Positions 28,011 through 36,699 are shown, counted from the stretch's first letter. The stretch is DNA of 64,000 nt from Haloglycomyces albus DSM 45210 (GCF_000527155.1 NZ_AZUQ01000001.1:1981615-2045614), one strand, 5' to 3'. Notes: generated from the letters alone by a model not told the origin. Numbers and translations are program-made.

Positions 28011-28118
28011 GTTTACTCCCAATGGGTATGTCTCGACCCGGACTGTCGGGCCGTGGAGTCGAATGGCCGGTAGGGCGGGGGAGCTGTTCGCGGCGATCGA
28101 GTGACCGCCGCGAACAGG

Positions 28119-28298
28119 CTAGTCGAACGGGGACGGGGTCTTCTGCGGAGCAGAGAGACCGTGGAATTTCACGGCGAAGACGCGGCTACAGCCGTGACAA
28201 TGCCATCCGGCGGTGATTTCGTCGTTTGGATCGTCGTACGGGACCAGGTCGTCGTCGCCGCAGTAGGGGCAGAGATAGGGAACCACTCGACCGCTCAT
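28119..28298 (-). CDS. small zinc-ribbon protein between cysI and cysH
   Basis: 59 residues: MSGRVVPYLCPYCGDDDLV, then GWHCHGCSRVFAVKF. Two CxxC knuckles 24 residues apart (CPYC, CHGC) should bind one zinc or an iron centre. Its ATG overlaps the cysI stop (ATGA), so it is translationally coupled to sulfite reductase. Small proteins of this kind occur at this spot in other actinobacterial cys operons; the function is unknown to me, possibly an electron-transfer or assembly partner of CysI. Confidence 0.85.
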   Translation of the reverse strand: MSGRVVPYLCPYCGDDDLVPYDDPNDEITAGWHCHGCSRVFAVKFHGLSAPQKTPSPFD

Positions 28299-29974
28299 GT
28301 CAGATCGGCCTCCTCGGCACGGTGCACCCAGGCGGCAAAGGACTCGTTGCGTTCCCGCTGCGAGAGATAGCGTCGGGTGATCTTCTCTACGTAGTCGTCC
28401 AGATCGGCGGAGGCGACTTTAAGCCCGCGCGCTTTACGCCCCAAGGAGGCTTCCGAGGCGAGACCGCCGCCGAGATGTACCTGGAACCCTTCCACCTGTT
28501 CTCCGTCCACGTTAATCAATTGCCCCTTCAGACCGATGTCGGCCGTTTGGGTGCGGGCGCAGGCGTTGGGGCACCCGTTGACGTGAACCGAAATCGGCAC
28601 GTCGAGTTCGGGGATGCGCTTTTCCAATTCGGATACCAGATCACGACCCCGGTCTTTCGTGTCCACGATGGCGAGCTTGCAGAACTCGATACCCGTGCAC
28701 GCCATGGTGGAACGTCGCCACAGAGACGGGTTCGGCGACAGTCCGGCCGCCTCCAGATCCTGGACGGCCGAGTCGACGTCCTCTGGTTTAACGTCGAGAA
28801 GCAGAAGTTTCTGCATGGGAGTCGTGCGGATGCGATCGGAGCCGTACTTCTCGGCAACGTCGGCCAAACGATGCAGTAGGCTGCCCGAGACCCGGCCTAC
28901 GACCGGTGCCATGCCGATGTAGAAGTTTCCATCGGCCTGTTTGTGTACTCCGATGTGGTCGAGTACCTGTTCGGGCGTATCGGGCTTATCCAGGTCGGGA
29001 AGTTTCCGGCCCAGATACTGTTCACTTTCCAGGACCGCTCGGAACTTCTCGGCCCCCCAGTCTTTCACCAGGAACTTCAGACGGGCGCGAGTACGCAGGC
29101 GTCGATATCCCCAGTCACGGAAAATCCGCACCACATTGACCCACACCTCCGCGATGTCGTCGGGAGCCACCCAAACGCCGAGGCGTTGCGCGAACATGGG
29201 GTTGGTGGACAGGCCGCCACCGACCCACAGGTCGAACCCGGGGCCGTGTTCCGGATGATGCGCGCCGAGAAGCGAGATGTCATTGGTTTCGTACGGGGTG
29301 TCGGGAAGCCAGGAGATGGCCGATTTGAACTTGCGGGGGAGATTCGACAGCGACGTGTCACCGACGAAGCGGCGGTAGATCTCATCGATCTGCCCGCTGG
29401 GGTCGACGACCTCGTCCTCGGCGACACCGGCGACCGGTGAGCCGAGGACCACGCGCGGGCAGTCTCCGCAGGCCTCCTGGCTGTCCAGTCCGACTTCTTC
29501 CATCCGACGCCAGATTTCGGGGACGTCCTCCACTCGAATCCAGTGGTACTGGACGTTTTGGCGGTCGGTGACGTCGGCGGTGTCCCGGGCGAACTCGGTG
29601 GAGATGTCGGCCAGCACCCGCAATTGCGCCAGGCTCAGGCGGCCGCCGTCCATGCGCACCCGCATCATGAAGTAGCGATCGTCGAGGTCCTCGTCGTCGA
29701 GGATGGCGGTCTTTCCTCCGGCGATCCCGGGGCGACGTTGAGTATACAGCCCCCACCAGCGGAAACGGCCTCGCAGATCGGCGGGGTCGATCGAATCGAA
29801 TCCACCGTGAGCGTAAATGTTCTCGATACGGTCGCGAACGTTGAGCGGGTTGTCGTCCTTCTTCGACTGCTCGTTCTTATTCAGCGGCTCGCGGTGGCCG
29901 AGCGCCCATTGTCCTTCGCCGCGTTTACGACGGCGGGCGCGCGGAGCGCGGGCAGCGGTTTGATCGGAAGACAC
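28295..29974 (-). CDS. cysI: ferredoxin-dependent sulfite/nitrite reductase family protein
   Basis: 559 residues. Two ferredoxin-like halves and two siroheme/[4Fe-4S] domains. The cluster ligands are in CTGIEFC and CPNAC. By context (cysH, chelatase, cysteine leader peptide) it is the assimilatory sulfite reductase. GTG 29974 was chosen because AAGGAG lies 9 nt upstream; the frame extends to 30010. A basic N-terminal tail (RRRKRGEGQW) precedes the core. Expression is probably set by the leader peptide at 30068-30169. Confidence 0.95.
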   Translation of the reverse strand: MSSDQTAARAPRARRRKRGEGQWALGHREPLNKNEQSKKDDNPLNVRDRIENIYAHGGFDSIDPADLRGRFRWWGLYTQRRPGIAGGKTAILDDEDLDDRYFMMRVRMDGGRLSLAQLRVLADISTEFARDTADVTDRQNVQYHWIRVEDVPEIWRRMEEVGLDSQEACGDCPRVVLGSPVAGVAEDEVVDPSGQIDEIYRRFVGDTSLSNLPRKFKSAISWLPDTPYETNDISLLGAHHPEHGPGFDLWVGGGLSTNPMFAQRLGVWVAPDDIAEVWVNVVRIFRDWGYRRLRTRARLKFLVKDWGAEKFRAVLESEQYLGRKLPDLDKPDTPEQVLDHIGVHKQADGNFYIGMAPVVGRVSGSLLHRLADVAEKYGSDRIRTTPMQKLLLLDVKPEDVDSAVQDLEAAGLSPNPSLWRRSTMACTGIEFCKLAIVDTKDRGRDLVSELEKRIPELDVPISVHVNGCPNACARTQTADIGLKGQLINVDGEQVEGFQVHLGGGLASEASLGRKARGLKVASADLDDYVEKITRRYLSQRERNESFAAWVHRAEEADLT

Positions 29975-30018
29975 AGTGCGACACTCCTTGACAAAAATAT
30001 TGAAAACCATAGAAGCAA

Positions 30019-30103
30019 CCGGGGCGGATCGACGACCCCGGGCTCACAGAACTAGAGAAGCGAAGAATCAGCGCATTCGCCGCATGTCAGAGAAACATGC
30101 GGC
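30019..30103 (-). promoter_or_regulatory. putative attenuation hairpins in the cysI leader
   Basis: Hairpin 1: 9-bp arms 30095-30103 and 30079-30087, 7-nt loop; its 5' arm contains the second Cys codon of the leader peptide. Hairpin 2: 6-bp arms 30036-30041 and 30019-30024. They lie between the leader peptide and the cysI ribosome binding site, so stalling at Cys codons would disturb hairpin 1. Confidence 0.5.
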
Positions 30104-30169
30104 GCTGAAGACACGACACAGGTCAACGTGGCGACGGGCCACCAGCCAAAGGTCGTGCGCGGAAGACAT
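30068..30169 (-). CDS. cysteine leader peptide (uORF) of the cysI operon
   Basis: 33 codons. The peptide carries the motif LVARRHVDLCRV and a second Cys at codon 25. The RRHVDL-R core is characteristic of short leader peptides annotated before sulfur and cysteine genes in Streptomyces and relatives. Cys18 and Cys25 are both TGT. It ends about 90 nt before the cysI start. The likely role is sensing charged tRNA-Cys by ribosome stalling. CACACT lies 7 nt before the ATG, so it may be leaderless. Confidence 0.8.
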   Translation of the reverse strand: MSSAHDLWLVARRHVDLCRVFSAACFSDMRRMR

Positions 30170-30226
30170 GCCGCCAAGTGTGCCACAACCCGAGCGAAGA
30201 GACGACCCCTATCCCGCTTGGTGGAC

Positions 30227-30680
30227 GGTGACCGTTCAGCCGCTCCGCAGCACGTCGCCTAGCGGGGTTCTGAGAATCCCACTATTCGACGCACTGTGAA
30301 CCGCCTGAACTCTTTAGGAGACACAGCCGGCTCTACCGCTTCTGCGCTTCGCTGGAAGCTCGCCAGTGTCGTAAAGGACCTGTGTGGTAGTCGAGTGCCC
30401 CTGAAGGTACAGTCGGCTCTACCGCCGCATACACACGCGCTACGTGCGTTGTTAGCGGCTCGACAGTTGGTATATCCGTGGGAACTGTGCGGTGGTTGAG
30501 CTCTTTAGGAGACACAGGCTGCTCTATCGCCGCGTCGTGCTTCGCACTTGCGGCTGACAATAAGAAGTACCTGGGCGGTTGGGCATTTTCATAGAGCACT
30601 GGCTGCCCCACCACTGCGTGCTGCTTGCAGTTTGCCAGGTGGGCGGTGTATTTCCCGATCCGTTTTGACAGCACAGATTG
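30227..30680. repeat. dispersed intergenic repeat, copy B, with degenerate tandem units
   Basis: Blocks shared with copy A lie at 30227-30265, 30279-30312 and 30414-30462. Within this copy the segment 30306-30339 recurs at 30497-30530 (about 29 of 34 bases), and the GCTCTAYCGC core is seen near 30329, 30415 and 30521, so units of roughly 86-105 bp are repeated. A 157-residue minus-strand frame (30333-30806) starts right after the nuclease stop, but its unit spacing is not consistently a multiple of three. Confidence 0.7.
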
Positions 30681-30807
30681 CGACACCGCTTCTGCAGTAC
30701 GTTTGACGATTTTGAGTCGAGCGGTGGTAACCGGTTCCCGATGGACGGCCTGTAGTGGCTGTTGTGATGCGGTAAGGGGTGGGACGGCGGCGTTGTGCTT
30801 AAGCACT

Positions 30808-31479
30808 TCACCGCCGCTTGGGGCGTGACGGGTCTAATGCCGCCTGAGCACTGATTTCACGGGGAAGGCGTGGACGTAGGGCTGCCGGGGGACTGCCCGA
30901 GTCGAGCCATTCGGCCAATCGTTTCCGGTCGATGAGGGTGATTCCCAAATGACGGGCCAGCTTGTCGTTGCGAGGCCCGTGATTCATCCAGTGAAGATCG
31001 GCCGAGGTCAGCAGAACCGCGTGATCGCAGTTCCAGCGTGGTTTGGTTTCCCATCCGAGCGCTTTGAGGTGACGTTCGCCCATGCGTCGCATGGTGCCGT
31101 CGTTCTGCTTCGCTCGGACGATGATGCGTTTTCCGTCGGTCAGGGTGACGACGAAGTTGCATCCCAGGTCAGAGCCTTTGTGGCCAAATTTCTTGACCTG
31201 TTTGGCGTTGAGCCCGGTCAATAGCTGACCGATCGTCGCGTCGAACTTCTTGCTAGGCAGCTGATCAAGTTCCCGCATGATCTGCTCGTGGTGCCTGGCT
31301 TCGGGATCCATGGGTTGAGGAGGTTCGGTATGGAATAGAACCCAAGCACACAGGCTGGTTGCGGAGACGATGATCAGACCGGACAGGAACCAAACCCAGT
31401 TGTTGGCGATGAAATTGAGCGCAAAGTACCCCGCAATCAGGACGGCGGCCGGAATACCCAGCCGGACCAACCAAGACAT
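30808..31479 (-). CDS. membrane-anchored Mrr-like restriction endonuclease-fold protein
   Basis: 223 residues. Two membrane helices (about 5-26 and 30-50), a linker, then a Mrr_cat/PD-(D/E)xK-like domain: GSDLGCNFVV carries the Asp, VRAKQND the Lys, and HAVLLTSADLHW...LARHLGITLIDRKRLAEWL the usual C-terminal half. The acidic or Gln residue expected two before the Lys is Arg (RAK), so cleavage may be altered or lost. ATG 31479 has GGGAG upstream. It stands alone between the repeat and rsmI. Confidence 0.7.
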   Translation of the reverse strand: MSWLVRLGIPAAVLIAGYFALNFIANNWVWFLSGLIIVSATSLCAWVLFHTEPPQPMDPEARHHEQIMRELDQLPSKKFDATIGQLLTGLNAKQVKKFGHKGSDLGCNFVVTLTDGKRIIVRAKQNDGTMRRMGERHLKALGWETKPRWNCDHAVLLTSADLHWMNHGPRNDKLARHLGITLIDRKRLAEWLDSGSPPAALRPRLPREISAQAALDPSRPKRR

Positions 31480-31821
31480 ATGCCACTCCCAGAACTTTCC
31501 ATGTTGTTATCGGGTGTACACGGTTCGGTGAACCGGTCGGGCGGTCAAGAGCTCCTGGTCGACGATCGTGGAACCGGCCTGAGCCGCCCGGCCAATTTCC
31601 TGAGGTTTTGGTCAGCGTTCAATCCGTTGCCGGGTGAACGCAATCCCTACTTACCAGCTTCGCCTATAATCGTGATTTTGAACACCTATATGTCCCTAAA
31701 ACGACAAGGCGGAGAGACAGAATGCATATGCAGGACACGCATACTGGCCCGCACGGCGAATTCTGTAACTCCATTGGGAACCTGACCGACACCGCCCCAT
31801 ATCTTAGGCAATACTGGCAAG
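31480..31821. other. divergent intergenic region before rsmI
   Basis: 342 bp without a supported gene. A perfect TATAAT stands at 31665-31670, and AATACT lies 6 nt before the rsmI GTG (31810-31815). Confidence 0.5.
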
Positions 31822-32670
31822 GTGTCAACACATGAAACCGGCCGACTTGTGCTTGTCGGCGCGCCTTTGGGGAACGTCGCCGATGCCTCCGTTCGGCTGA
31901 AAACGGTACTGCACAGCGTGAATGTCATTGCGGCAGAAGATACTCGACGGCTCAAACGCCTTTTGTCGGATTTGGAAATCGATACCGACGCCGATATCGT
32001 CTCCTATTTCGAGGGAAACGAGCAGACCAAAACCGGTCAGCTTGTCGCTCGACTTGAAGGTGGCGACGACATCGCCGTCATCACCGACGGTGGCATGCCC
32101 TCTGTCTCCGATCCCGGTTATCGGCTTGTCACCGCCGCCATCGACGTCGGTGTGCCTCTGACCGCCGTTCCGGGTCCCAGCGCGCCCACGACGGCTCTGG
32201 CGGTGTCCGGCCTGCCAAGCGATCGGTTCATATTCGAGGGGTTCCTGCCGCGCAAATCCGGGGAAGCGAGTCGCCGATTGGCGGAGGTGGCACACCAGTC
32301 GCGCACGACGGTCTTCTTCGAATCGCCACGGCGCATCGAGGCGACCTTGGCGCAATTGTGCGAGTCGTTCGGTTCTCAACGGCAGGCGGCATTGTGTCGG
32401 GAAATGACCAAGACCTACGAGGAAGTGCGGCGCGGGACACTGGCATCGCTACTGGACGGCGCGCGGGACGATCCGCCGAGAGGGGAGATCACCCTGGTGG
32501 TGGCCGGTTGGGACGGACCCGATGGGAGTGAAGCCACCCCGGAGCGGCTCGCTGCCGAGGTGGAGGCGTTGGAAGAGACGGGGCTACCTCGCAAGGAAGC
32601 CATGCGTCAGGTAGCCCGTCAATACGGCCTCAAACGTCGGGACGTCTATGAGGCTCTTCTGTCACGTTAA
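31822..32670 (+). CDS. rsmI: 16S rRNA (cytidine-1402 2'-O)-methyltransferase
   Basis: Modifies C1402 in the ribosomal P site using S-adenosylmethionine. 282 residues. Tetrapyrrole-methylase fold with LVGAPLGNVADAS, AAEDTRRLKRLL, ITDGGMPSVSDPGYRLV and PGPSAPTTALAVSGLP, all diagnostic. It starts at GTG 31822 without a ribosome binding site, and AATACT 6 nt upstream suggests a leaderless mRNA. Its stop overlaps the convergent ABC permease stop by four bases. Confidence 0.95.
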   Translation: MSTHETGRLVLVGAPLGNVADASVRLKTVLHSVNVIAAEDTRRLKRLLSDLEIDTDADIVSYFEGNEQTKTGQLVARLEGGDDIAVITDGGMPSVSDPGYRLVTAAIDVGVPLTAVPGPSAPTTALAVSGLPSDRFIFEGFLPRKSGEASRRLAEVAHQSRTTVFFESPRRIEATLAQLCESFGSQRQAALCREMTKTYEEVRRGTLASLLDGARDDPPRGEITLVVAGWDGPDGSEATPERLAAEVEALEETGLPRKEAMRQVARQYGLKRRDVYEALLSR

Positions 32671-33728
32671 AGTTCGTCGAACTTAAAGGTGCGCCAAGCG
32701 ATCAGCGCGAACAGAGCGGTGAAACCGAGCATCGCGGCGATCTGAGGAATCACGTCGATCGGGTTGAGCCCCTCGACTCCGACGCCCATGATGGCGTCAT
32801 TGAGGTACCGCATGGGGTTGACCGTAGCCACGGTTTGCAGCCACTGCGGTGATTCGTCGATGGGGTAGAACGCACCGGAGGTGAAGGCGATCGGCATGGT
32901 GACCAGGTTGGACAACCCGGCCGCGCCCGGAGCGGTCTTCGCGATACCGCCCACGATGACGCCCATGGCGATGAACATGGTGGTGCCCAACAGAGCCAAG
33001 GGAACGGAGAACCAGGCCCATCCGGTGGGGCGAAGCCCGAACACCGCGATGGCGACCGCTGCGAAAACGGCGACCTGTACGCACGCTACCAGGAGGTTGA
33101 CGGTGATGCGCGAGCCTACGACGGTGCCGGCTCCCGCAGGGGTCAACCGTAGTCGCCGCAGAACCTTCGTCTTCTTCCAATCCACCAGCGACCCGGCCGA
33201 ATTGAAAACCCCGGAAATCGCGATGGCCCAACCCAACATGCCGGGTGCCAGGTATTGAATGGGATCGGTGGTCGCGCCGTTGTCGGACTCGAAATTCAGT
33301 GAATAGGTGGAGTCGAGCCCGGACGATTCCTCCAGAATGTCGGCGTTGGTGGAATGAACGGCATTGGAGATCCCGTTTTTCGCCGCATCGGAAATTATAG
33401 ACATCGATTCGTTATAGCGGACGGTGACATCGTCGCCGGACTGGCTGACCACGGCCGCTGCTTCGCCGTCCTCCAACTGGGCGACGGCGGAATCGAGGTC
33501 GTCGACACGGCTGACGTCCAGCTCCGAATCGTCGAAACCCTCCAGTGCCGCAACCTCGCCCACGATCAGTACCCGAGGCGAGGAATTGATGCCCGAGCCG
33601 AACACCAACGACAACAGCGCCATCATAATGAGGGGAAACCCCAGGGCGAAGAACACCGACGCTCGGTCGCGTGTCCAACCTTTCCACTGGGCCCTCACCA
33701 AAGTCTTAAAAGGGGTCAATCTCTCCAC
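32667..33728 (-). CDS. ABC-2 type exporter, permease subunit
   Basis: 353 residues. One N-terminal membrane helix (about 22-45), a large extracytoplasmic domain (about 48-165), then five helices, the plan of YhgE/DrrB-like ABC-2 permeases. With the ATPase encoded just upstream it forms an exporter; the substrate is unknown (drug, lipid or peptide). The frame begins at GTG 33728 inside the ATPase gene; TTG 33719, overlapping the ATPase stop as TTGA, is an equally good coupled start. Confidence 0.88.
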   Translation of the reverse strand: MERLTPFKTLVRAQWKGWTRDRASVFFALGFPLIMMALLSLVFGSGINSSPRVLIVGEVAALEGFDDSELDVSRVDDLDSAVAQLEDGEAAAVVSQSGDDVTVRYNESMSIISDAAKNGISNAVHSTNADILEESSGLDSTYSLNFESDNGATTDPIQYLAPGMLGWAIAISGVFNSAGSLVDWKKTKVLRRLRLTPAGAGTVVGSRITVNLLVACVQVAVFAAVAIAVFGLRPTGWAWFSVPLALLGTTMFIAMGVIVGGIAKTAPGAAGLSNLVTMPIAFTSGAFYPIDESPQWLQTVATVNPMRYLNDAIMGVGVEGLNPIDVIPQIAAMLGFTALFALIAWRTFKFDEL

Positions 33729-34630
33729 TCCCGTCCGGTCACGTTCAAGAACACGTCCTCCAGATTCGAGGTACGAACCGTCAAGCCTTCCAAGGCGTCG
33801 GCCTCGGCGAGCTGAACCAACAACTCCTTCGGACGGCGGGTGCGGAATACCGTCGCACCGTTTTCGGAAACGGAGTCAATGGCCGTGAGATCGTCCAGGT
33901 TCACCGCTTCCAACTGGCCGGTGGAGATCTTCACCGCCGTCGGAGCGTCGAGCTCCTGAATGAGCGTTTCCGGGGAATCGAGGGCGAGAATACGGCCCCC
34001 GTCCATGATCGCCACCCGATCGCACAGGTACTCCGCTTCCTCCATGTAATGCGTGGTGAGGACCACGGTGCGACCTTCGGAATTGATCGTGCGCAACAGT
34101 TCCCACATGTTACGGCGCGCCTGAGGGTCGAGAGAGGCGGTCGGTTCGTCGAGAAACAGCACCTCCGGATCCGCTACCAGGGCACAGGCAATGGAAAGTC
34201 GCTGTTGCTGACCACCGGACAGCTTCTCACATCGCTGTGAACGGTGCTCGGACAGACCGACCGTCTCCAAGACTCCCTCAACACGATCCGCCGACTGTCC
34301 GTACAGTTCGGCGAATGTGGTGAGCTGTTCGGTGACGTTCAAGAATTCAAAAAACGTATTGGTCTGCAGCTGCACCCCCATCCGGCGCGTCAAATCCGGA
34401 TTATGCGGCCACGGTGACGTACCCAGGACCCGAACCGAGCCGTCGTCCGGACGCTGGACCCCCTCGACCATTTCCAAGGTCGTCGTCTTGCCCGCTCCGT
34501 TCGGACCGAGAATGCCGAAGAACTCACCCTCTCCGACAGAGAAATTCACCTGTTTGACCGCTTCGACCGGGGGTCTATTCCGAGGGCGGAATGTTTTAGT
34601 GAGGTCATTGACCTCAATTGCGGATTCCAT
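33716..34630 (-). CDS. ABC-2 type exporter, ATP-binding subunit
   Basis: 304 residues. Walker A GPNGAGKTTT (about 40-50), Q-loop, signature LSGGQQQR, Walker B VLFLDEPTASLDPQ, switch His in TTHYMEEAE, and a C-terminal domain typical of DrrA-like exporters. It overlaps the permease gene, so the two are coupled. ATG 34630 is preceded at exactly 6 nt by TAGTCT, a leaderless start. Confidence 0.94.
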   Translation of the reverse strand: MESAIEVNDLTKTFRPRNRPPVEAVKQVNFSVGEGEFFGILGPNGAGKTTTLEMVEGVQRPDDGSVRVLGTSPWPHNPDLTRRMGVQLQTNTFFEFLNVTEQLTTFAELYGQSADRVEGVLETVGLSEHRSQRCEKLSGGQQQRLSIACALVADPEVLFLDEPTASLDPQARRNMWELLRTINSEGRTVVLTTHYMEEAEYLCDRVAIMDGGRILALDSPETLIQELDAPTAVKISTGQLEAVNLDDLTAIDSVSENGATVFRTRRPKELLVQLAEADALEGLTVRTSNLEDVFLNVTGREWRD

Positions 34631-34636
34631 TCCATC

Positions 34637-34642
34637 AGACTA
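34637..34642 (-). promoter_or_regulatory. -10 box TAGTCT, leaderless start of the ABC ATPase gene
   Basis: TAGTCT ends exactly 6 nt before the ATG at 34630, with no Shine-Dalgarno sequence between. Confidence 0.45.
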
Positions 34643-34944
34643 CCCCGCAGCCGGTCCGGCAAAAGATCACGATACGTAGATGTTCGCTGTATAACGCTGC
34701 GACCGGGCCGCGAAAATCAGACGATTTTAATGACCGACACACACGAAACCGTCGAAAATCCGGATATCCCCACCATGGGTATTCGAATAATTGCGACACA
34801 AGAGAATTCAGAGCACCCCTCACCCTTTCGTTCCGCAATGTCATGGCATAGTTCAAATGTTGACTTCTGTACGGAACCGTGCCTATCGGATGCGGGTTCC
34901 GTTTTTGACGCCCCAGGTTCGCCCCATGAAACGGAGAATCAAAT
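34643..34944. other. divergent intergenic region; weak promoter for the YdjM-like gene
   Basis: No gene is seen in about 300 bp. TTGACT (34860-34865), an 18-nt spacer and TATCGG (34884-34889) form a possible promoter for the gene at 34945. Confidence 0.4.
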
Positions 34945-35760
34945 ATGGTAATGGGACCCACTCACGCCATGAGCGGTGCTGCCTTGTGGTTGGCCGGTTC
35001 AGCCGTCGCCGCGGCGGGTTTCGGATTGGAACAGTCCGCCGCTGAACTCGTCGTCGGTACCGTCGCGTGTTCCGGTGCCGCGCTGTTTCCCGACATCGAC
35101 TGTGCGGGAAAGGTGACCACCAACAAGGGAGGCTCCACCGTCGCCCGCGCCTTCGGGCCGCCCTCGATGATCGTCGCCGAAGGGACAGAACGAATATGCT
35201 ATTGGTTCTACCTCCTGACCAAAACAAAGAAGGACCGAAAACGAAGTAACGGGCACCGAACCCTCACCCACACTCTCATGTTCGCCGTCCTCATCGGTTT
35301 CGGTACCGGGCTACTGGCCGCCAAATTCGGCAAGCCCGCCGTCATCACCATCCTGTTCATCCTCACCGGACTGGCGGTACGCGGACTCATGTCCACCACC
35401 GTCAAGAAGAAGGGCTGGGTGGTGACGACAGGAGCGTCACTCGCGGCGGCGTTCGGAATGTTCCATCTGCTGCCCGACGACCGCTCCTACTGGCTCCTCG
35501 GCCTGGCGATGGGCTTCGGTTGCGTCATACACGTCCTCGGCGACATGGTTACCAAGATGGGTTCGCCGCTCCTGTTCCCCGTCCCCTTCAAAGGAAAAGT
35601 CTGGCAAAACCTGGGTCTACCCCGCAAAGTCGCCCTGCGCGCCGGCGGAAAACACGAAACCCGCTACCTCATGCCCGCTTTGACCATCATCGTGGTGCTC
35701 GGGTGGTTGTGGAACCTTCCCGAAACTCAGAACATGATTTTTGGAACCGCTATGGATTAG
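34945..35760 (+). CDS. YdjM-family membrane-bound metal-dependent hydrolase-like protein
   Basis: 271 residues. The family marks are GPTHAMSGAALWL at the N-terminus, FPDIDC, the HRTLTHTL motif near residue 108, and GCVIHVLGDMVT, giving several His/Asp ligands, with six or so membrane helices. E. coli YdjM is SOS-induced; the reaction is unknown. ATG 34945 has GGAG about 9 nt upstream. A bidirectional terminator separates it from phzF. Confidence 0.87.
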   Translation: MVMGPTHAMSGAALWLAGSAVAAAGFGLEQSAAELVVGTVACSGAALFPDIDCAGKVTTNKGGSTVARAFGPPSMIVAEGTERICYWFYLLTKTKKDRKRSNGHRTLTHTLMFAVLIGFGTGLLAAKFGKPAVITILFILTGLAVRGLMSTTVKKKGWVVTTGASLAAAFGMFHLLPDDRSYWLLGLAMGFGCVIHVLGDMVTKMGSPLLFPVPFKGKVWQNLGLPRKVALRAGGKHETRYLMPALTIIVVLGWLWNLPETQNMIFGTAMD

Positions 35761-35772
35761 CGGCGCTCGCGA

Positions 35773-35815
35773 AAAAGCCGTCTCCTAGACCTTGTCGGTC
35801 TACGAGACGGCTTTT
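35773..35815. terminator. bidirectional terminator between convergent genes
   Basis: 19-nt arms with a single C-C mismatch (35773-35791 and 35797-35815), loop TTGTC, A-run on one side and T-run on the other. Confidence 0.88.
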
Positions 35816-35835
35816 GTCGTATCAGGTTCCGGTGT

Positions 35836-36699
35836 TTAGTCGGCGGACGGGTCGATCATCGTCCCGGACGCTACGGCCGCCACCCGTCCACCGACGGCGA
35901 CCGAGCTCAGGTCCCCGTCGGTGACTTCAACGGCGACGTCCAGGGTCGAAGGGCGCCCCATTTCGGTGCCCTGTGAAATCGACAGTCGGTGCGTTCCATT
36001 GCCTTTGACCATGCCGACCGTGTGCAGATAGACGCCCAGCGCGAGGGCCGCAGATCCGGTGGCGGGATCCTCGGTCACTCCGATGCCGGGGCCGAAGAGG
36101 CGGGCGTGGACGTGCTTCTTCGCGGCATCGAAGTGGAAAAGGTAGACCTTCGATGCGAAACCTGCGGTGGAGGTCGCCTTGGCGACCGATTCGCGAGCCA
36201 CGGGTAGGAAATAATGGGTCAGCCCGGCTCCGGCGGTTCGCGCCGCCCCGGCCTGATCCGCTTCACCGAGTCCGGCCGCCGACAGCAAGGGGGCCGCCTC
36301 CATGTCCTCCCCGGAATCGAGGTTGGTCGACGTCAGCCAGGCGTGGTCGCCGTCTACCGCGATGGTCATGACGCCTGCCTGGGATTCCTGCATGACGGTG
36401 TATACGCCGTCGGGATCGGCCGTCAGCCGGTCACTGTTGCGGCGGACGAATTCGACCGCGGCTCCCAAGGTCGGATGTCCGGCAAAGGGAAGTTCCACGG
36501 TGGGGGTGAAGATTCGTACGCGATAGTTGGCCATCGCCTGAGTGGGGGCGAGGAAGAAAATCGTCTCCGAATAGCCGAACTCTCGGGCGATGGATTGCAT
36601 GTGGTCTGCGGTGAGGTCGTCGGCGTCAAGGACGATGGCGAGTTGGTTCCCGGCAAAGGGCGCATCGGTGAAGACGTCGACGATAGTGAAATCGAGCAT
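35836..36699 (-). CDS. PhzF-family isomerase-like protein
   Basis: 287 residues. The start LDFTIVDVFTDAPFAGNQLAIV and SETIFFL (catalytic Glu) are typical, and the second half repeats the fold (GIGVTEDPATGSAALALGVYL). PhzF enzymes isomerise dihydro-hydroxyanthranilate in phenazine synthesis, but most chromosomal members, like this one, lie outside any phenazine cluster and have unknown substrates. ATG 36699 was chosen by alignment; an in-frame ATG at 36717 adds six residues. Neither has a ribosome binding site. Confidence 0.87.
   Translation of the reverse strand: MLDFTIVDVFTDAPFAGNQLAIVLDADDLTADHMQSIAREFGYSETIFFLAPTQAMANYRVRIFTPTVELPFAGHPTLGAAVEFVRRNSDRLTADPDGVYTVMQESQAGVMTIAVDGDHAWLTSTNLDSGEDMEAAPLLSAAGLGEADQAGAARTAGAGLTHYFLPVARESVAKATSTAGFASKVYLFHFDAAKKHVHARLFGPGIGVTEDPATGSAALALGVYLHTVGMVKGNGTHRLSISQGTEMGRPSTLDVAVEVTDGDLSSVAVGGRVAAVASGTMIDPSAD

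Noticed and set aside
30333-30806. 157-residue frame starting beside the Mrr-like gene stop
   Set aside because: Its GTG is well placed, but the underlying repeat units are not spaced by multiples of three, and copy A is broken in the same frame. Kept as repeat, not gene.
35836-36699. Phenazine pathway suggested by PhzF and a TrpE-TrpG (PhzE-like) fusion nearby
   Set aside because: No other phz gene is present, the two are not in one operon, and the fusion has a tryptophan leader peptide.
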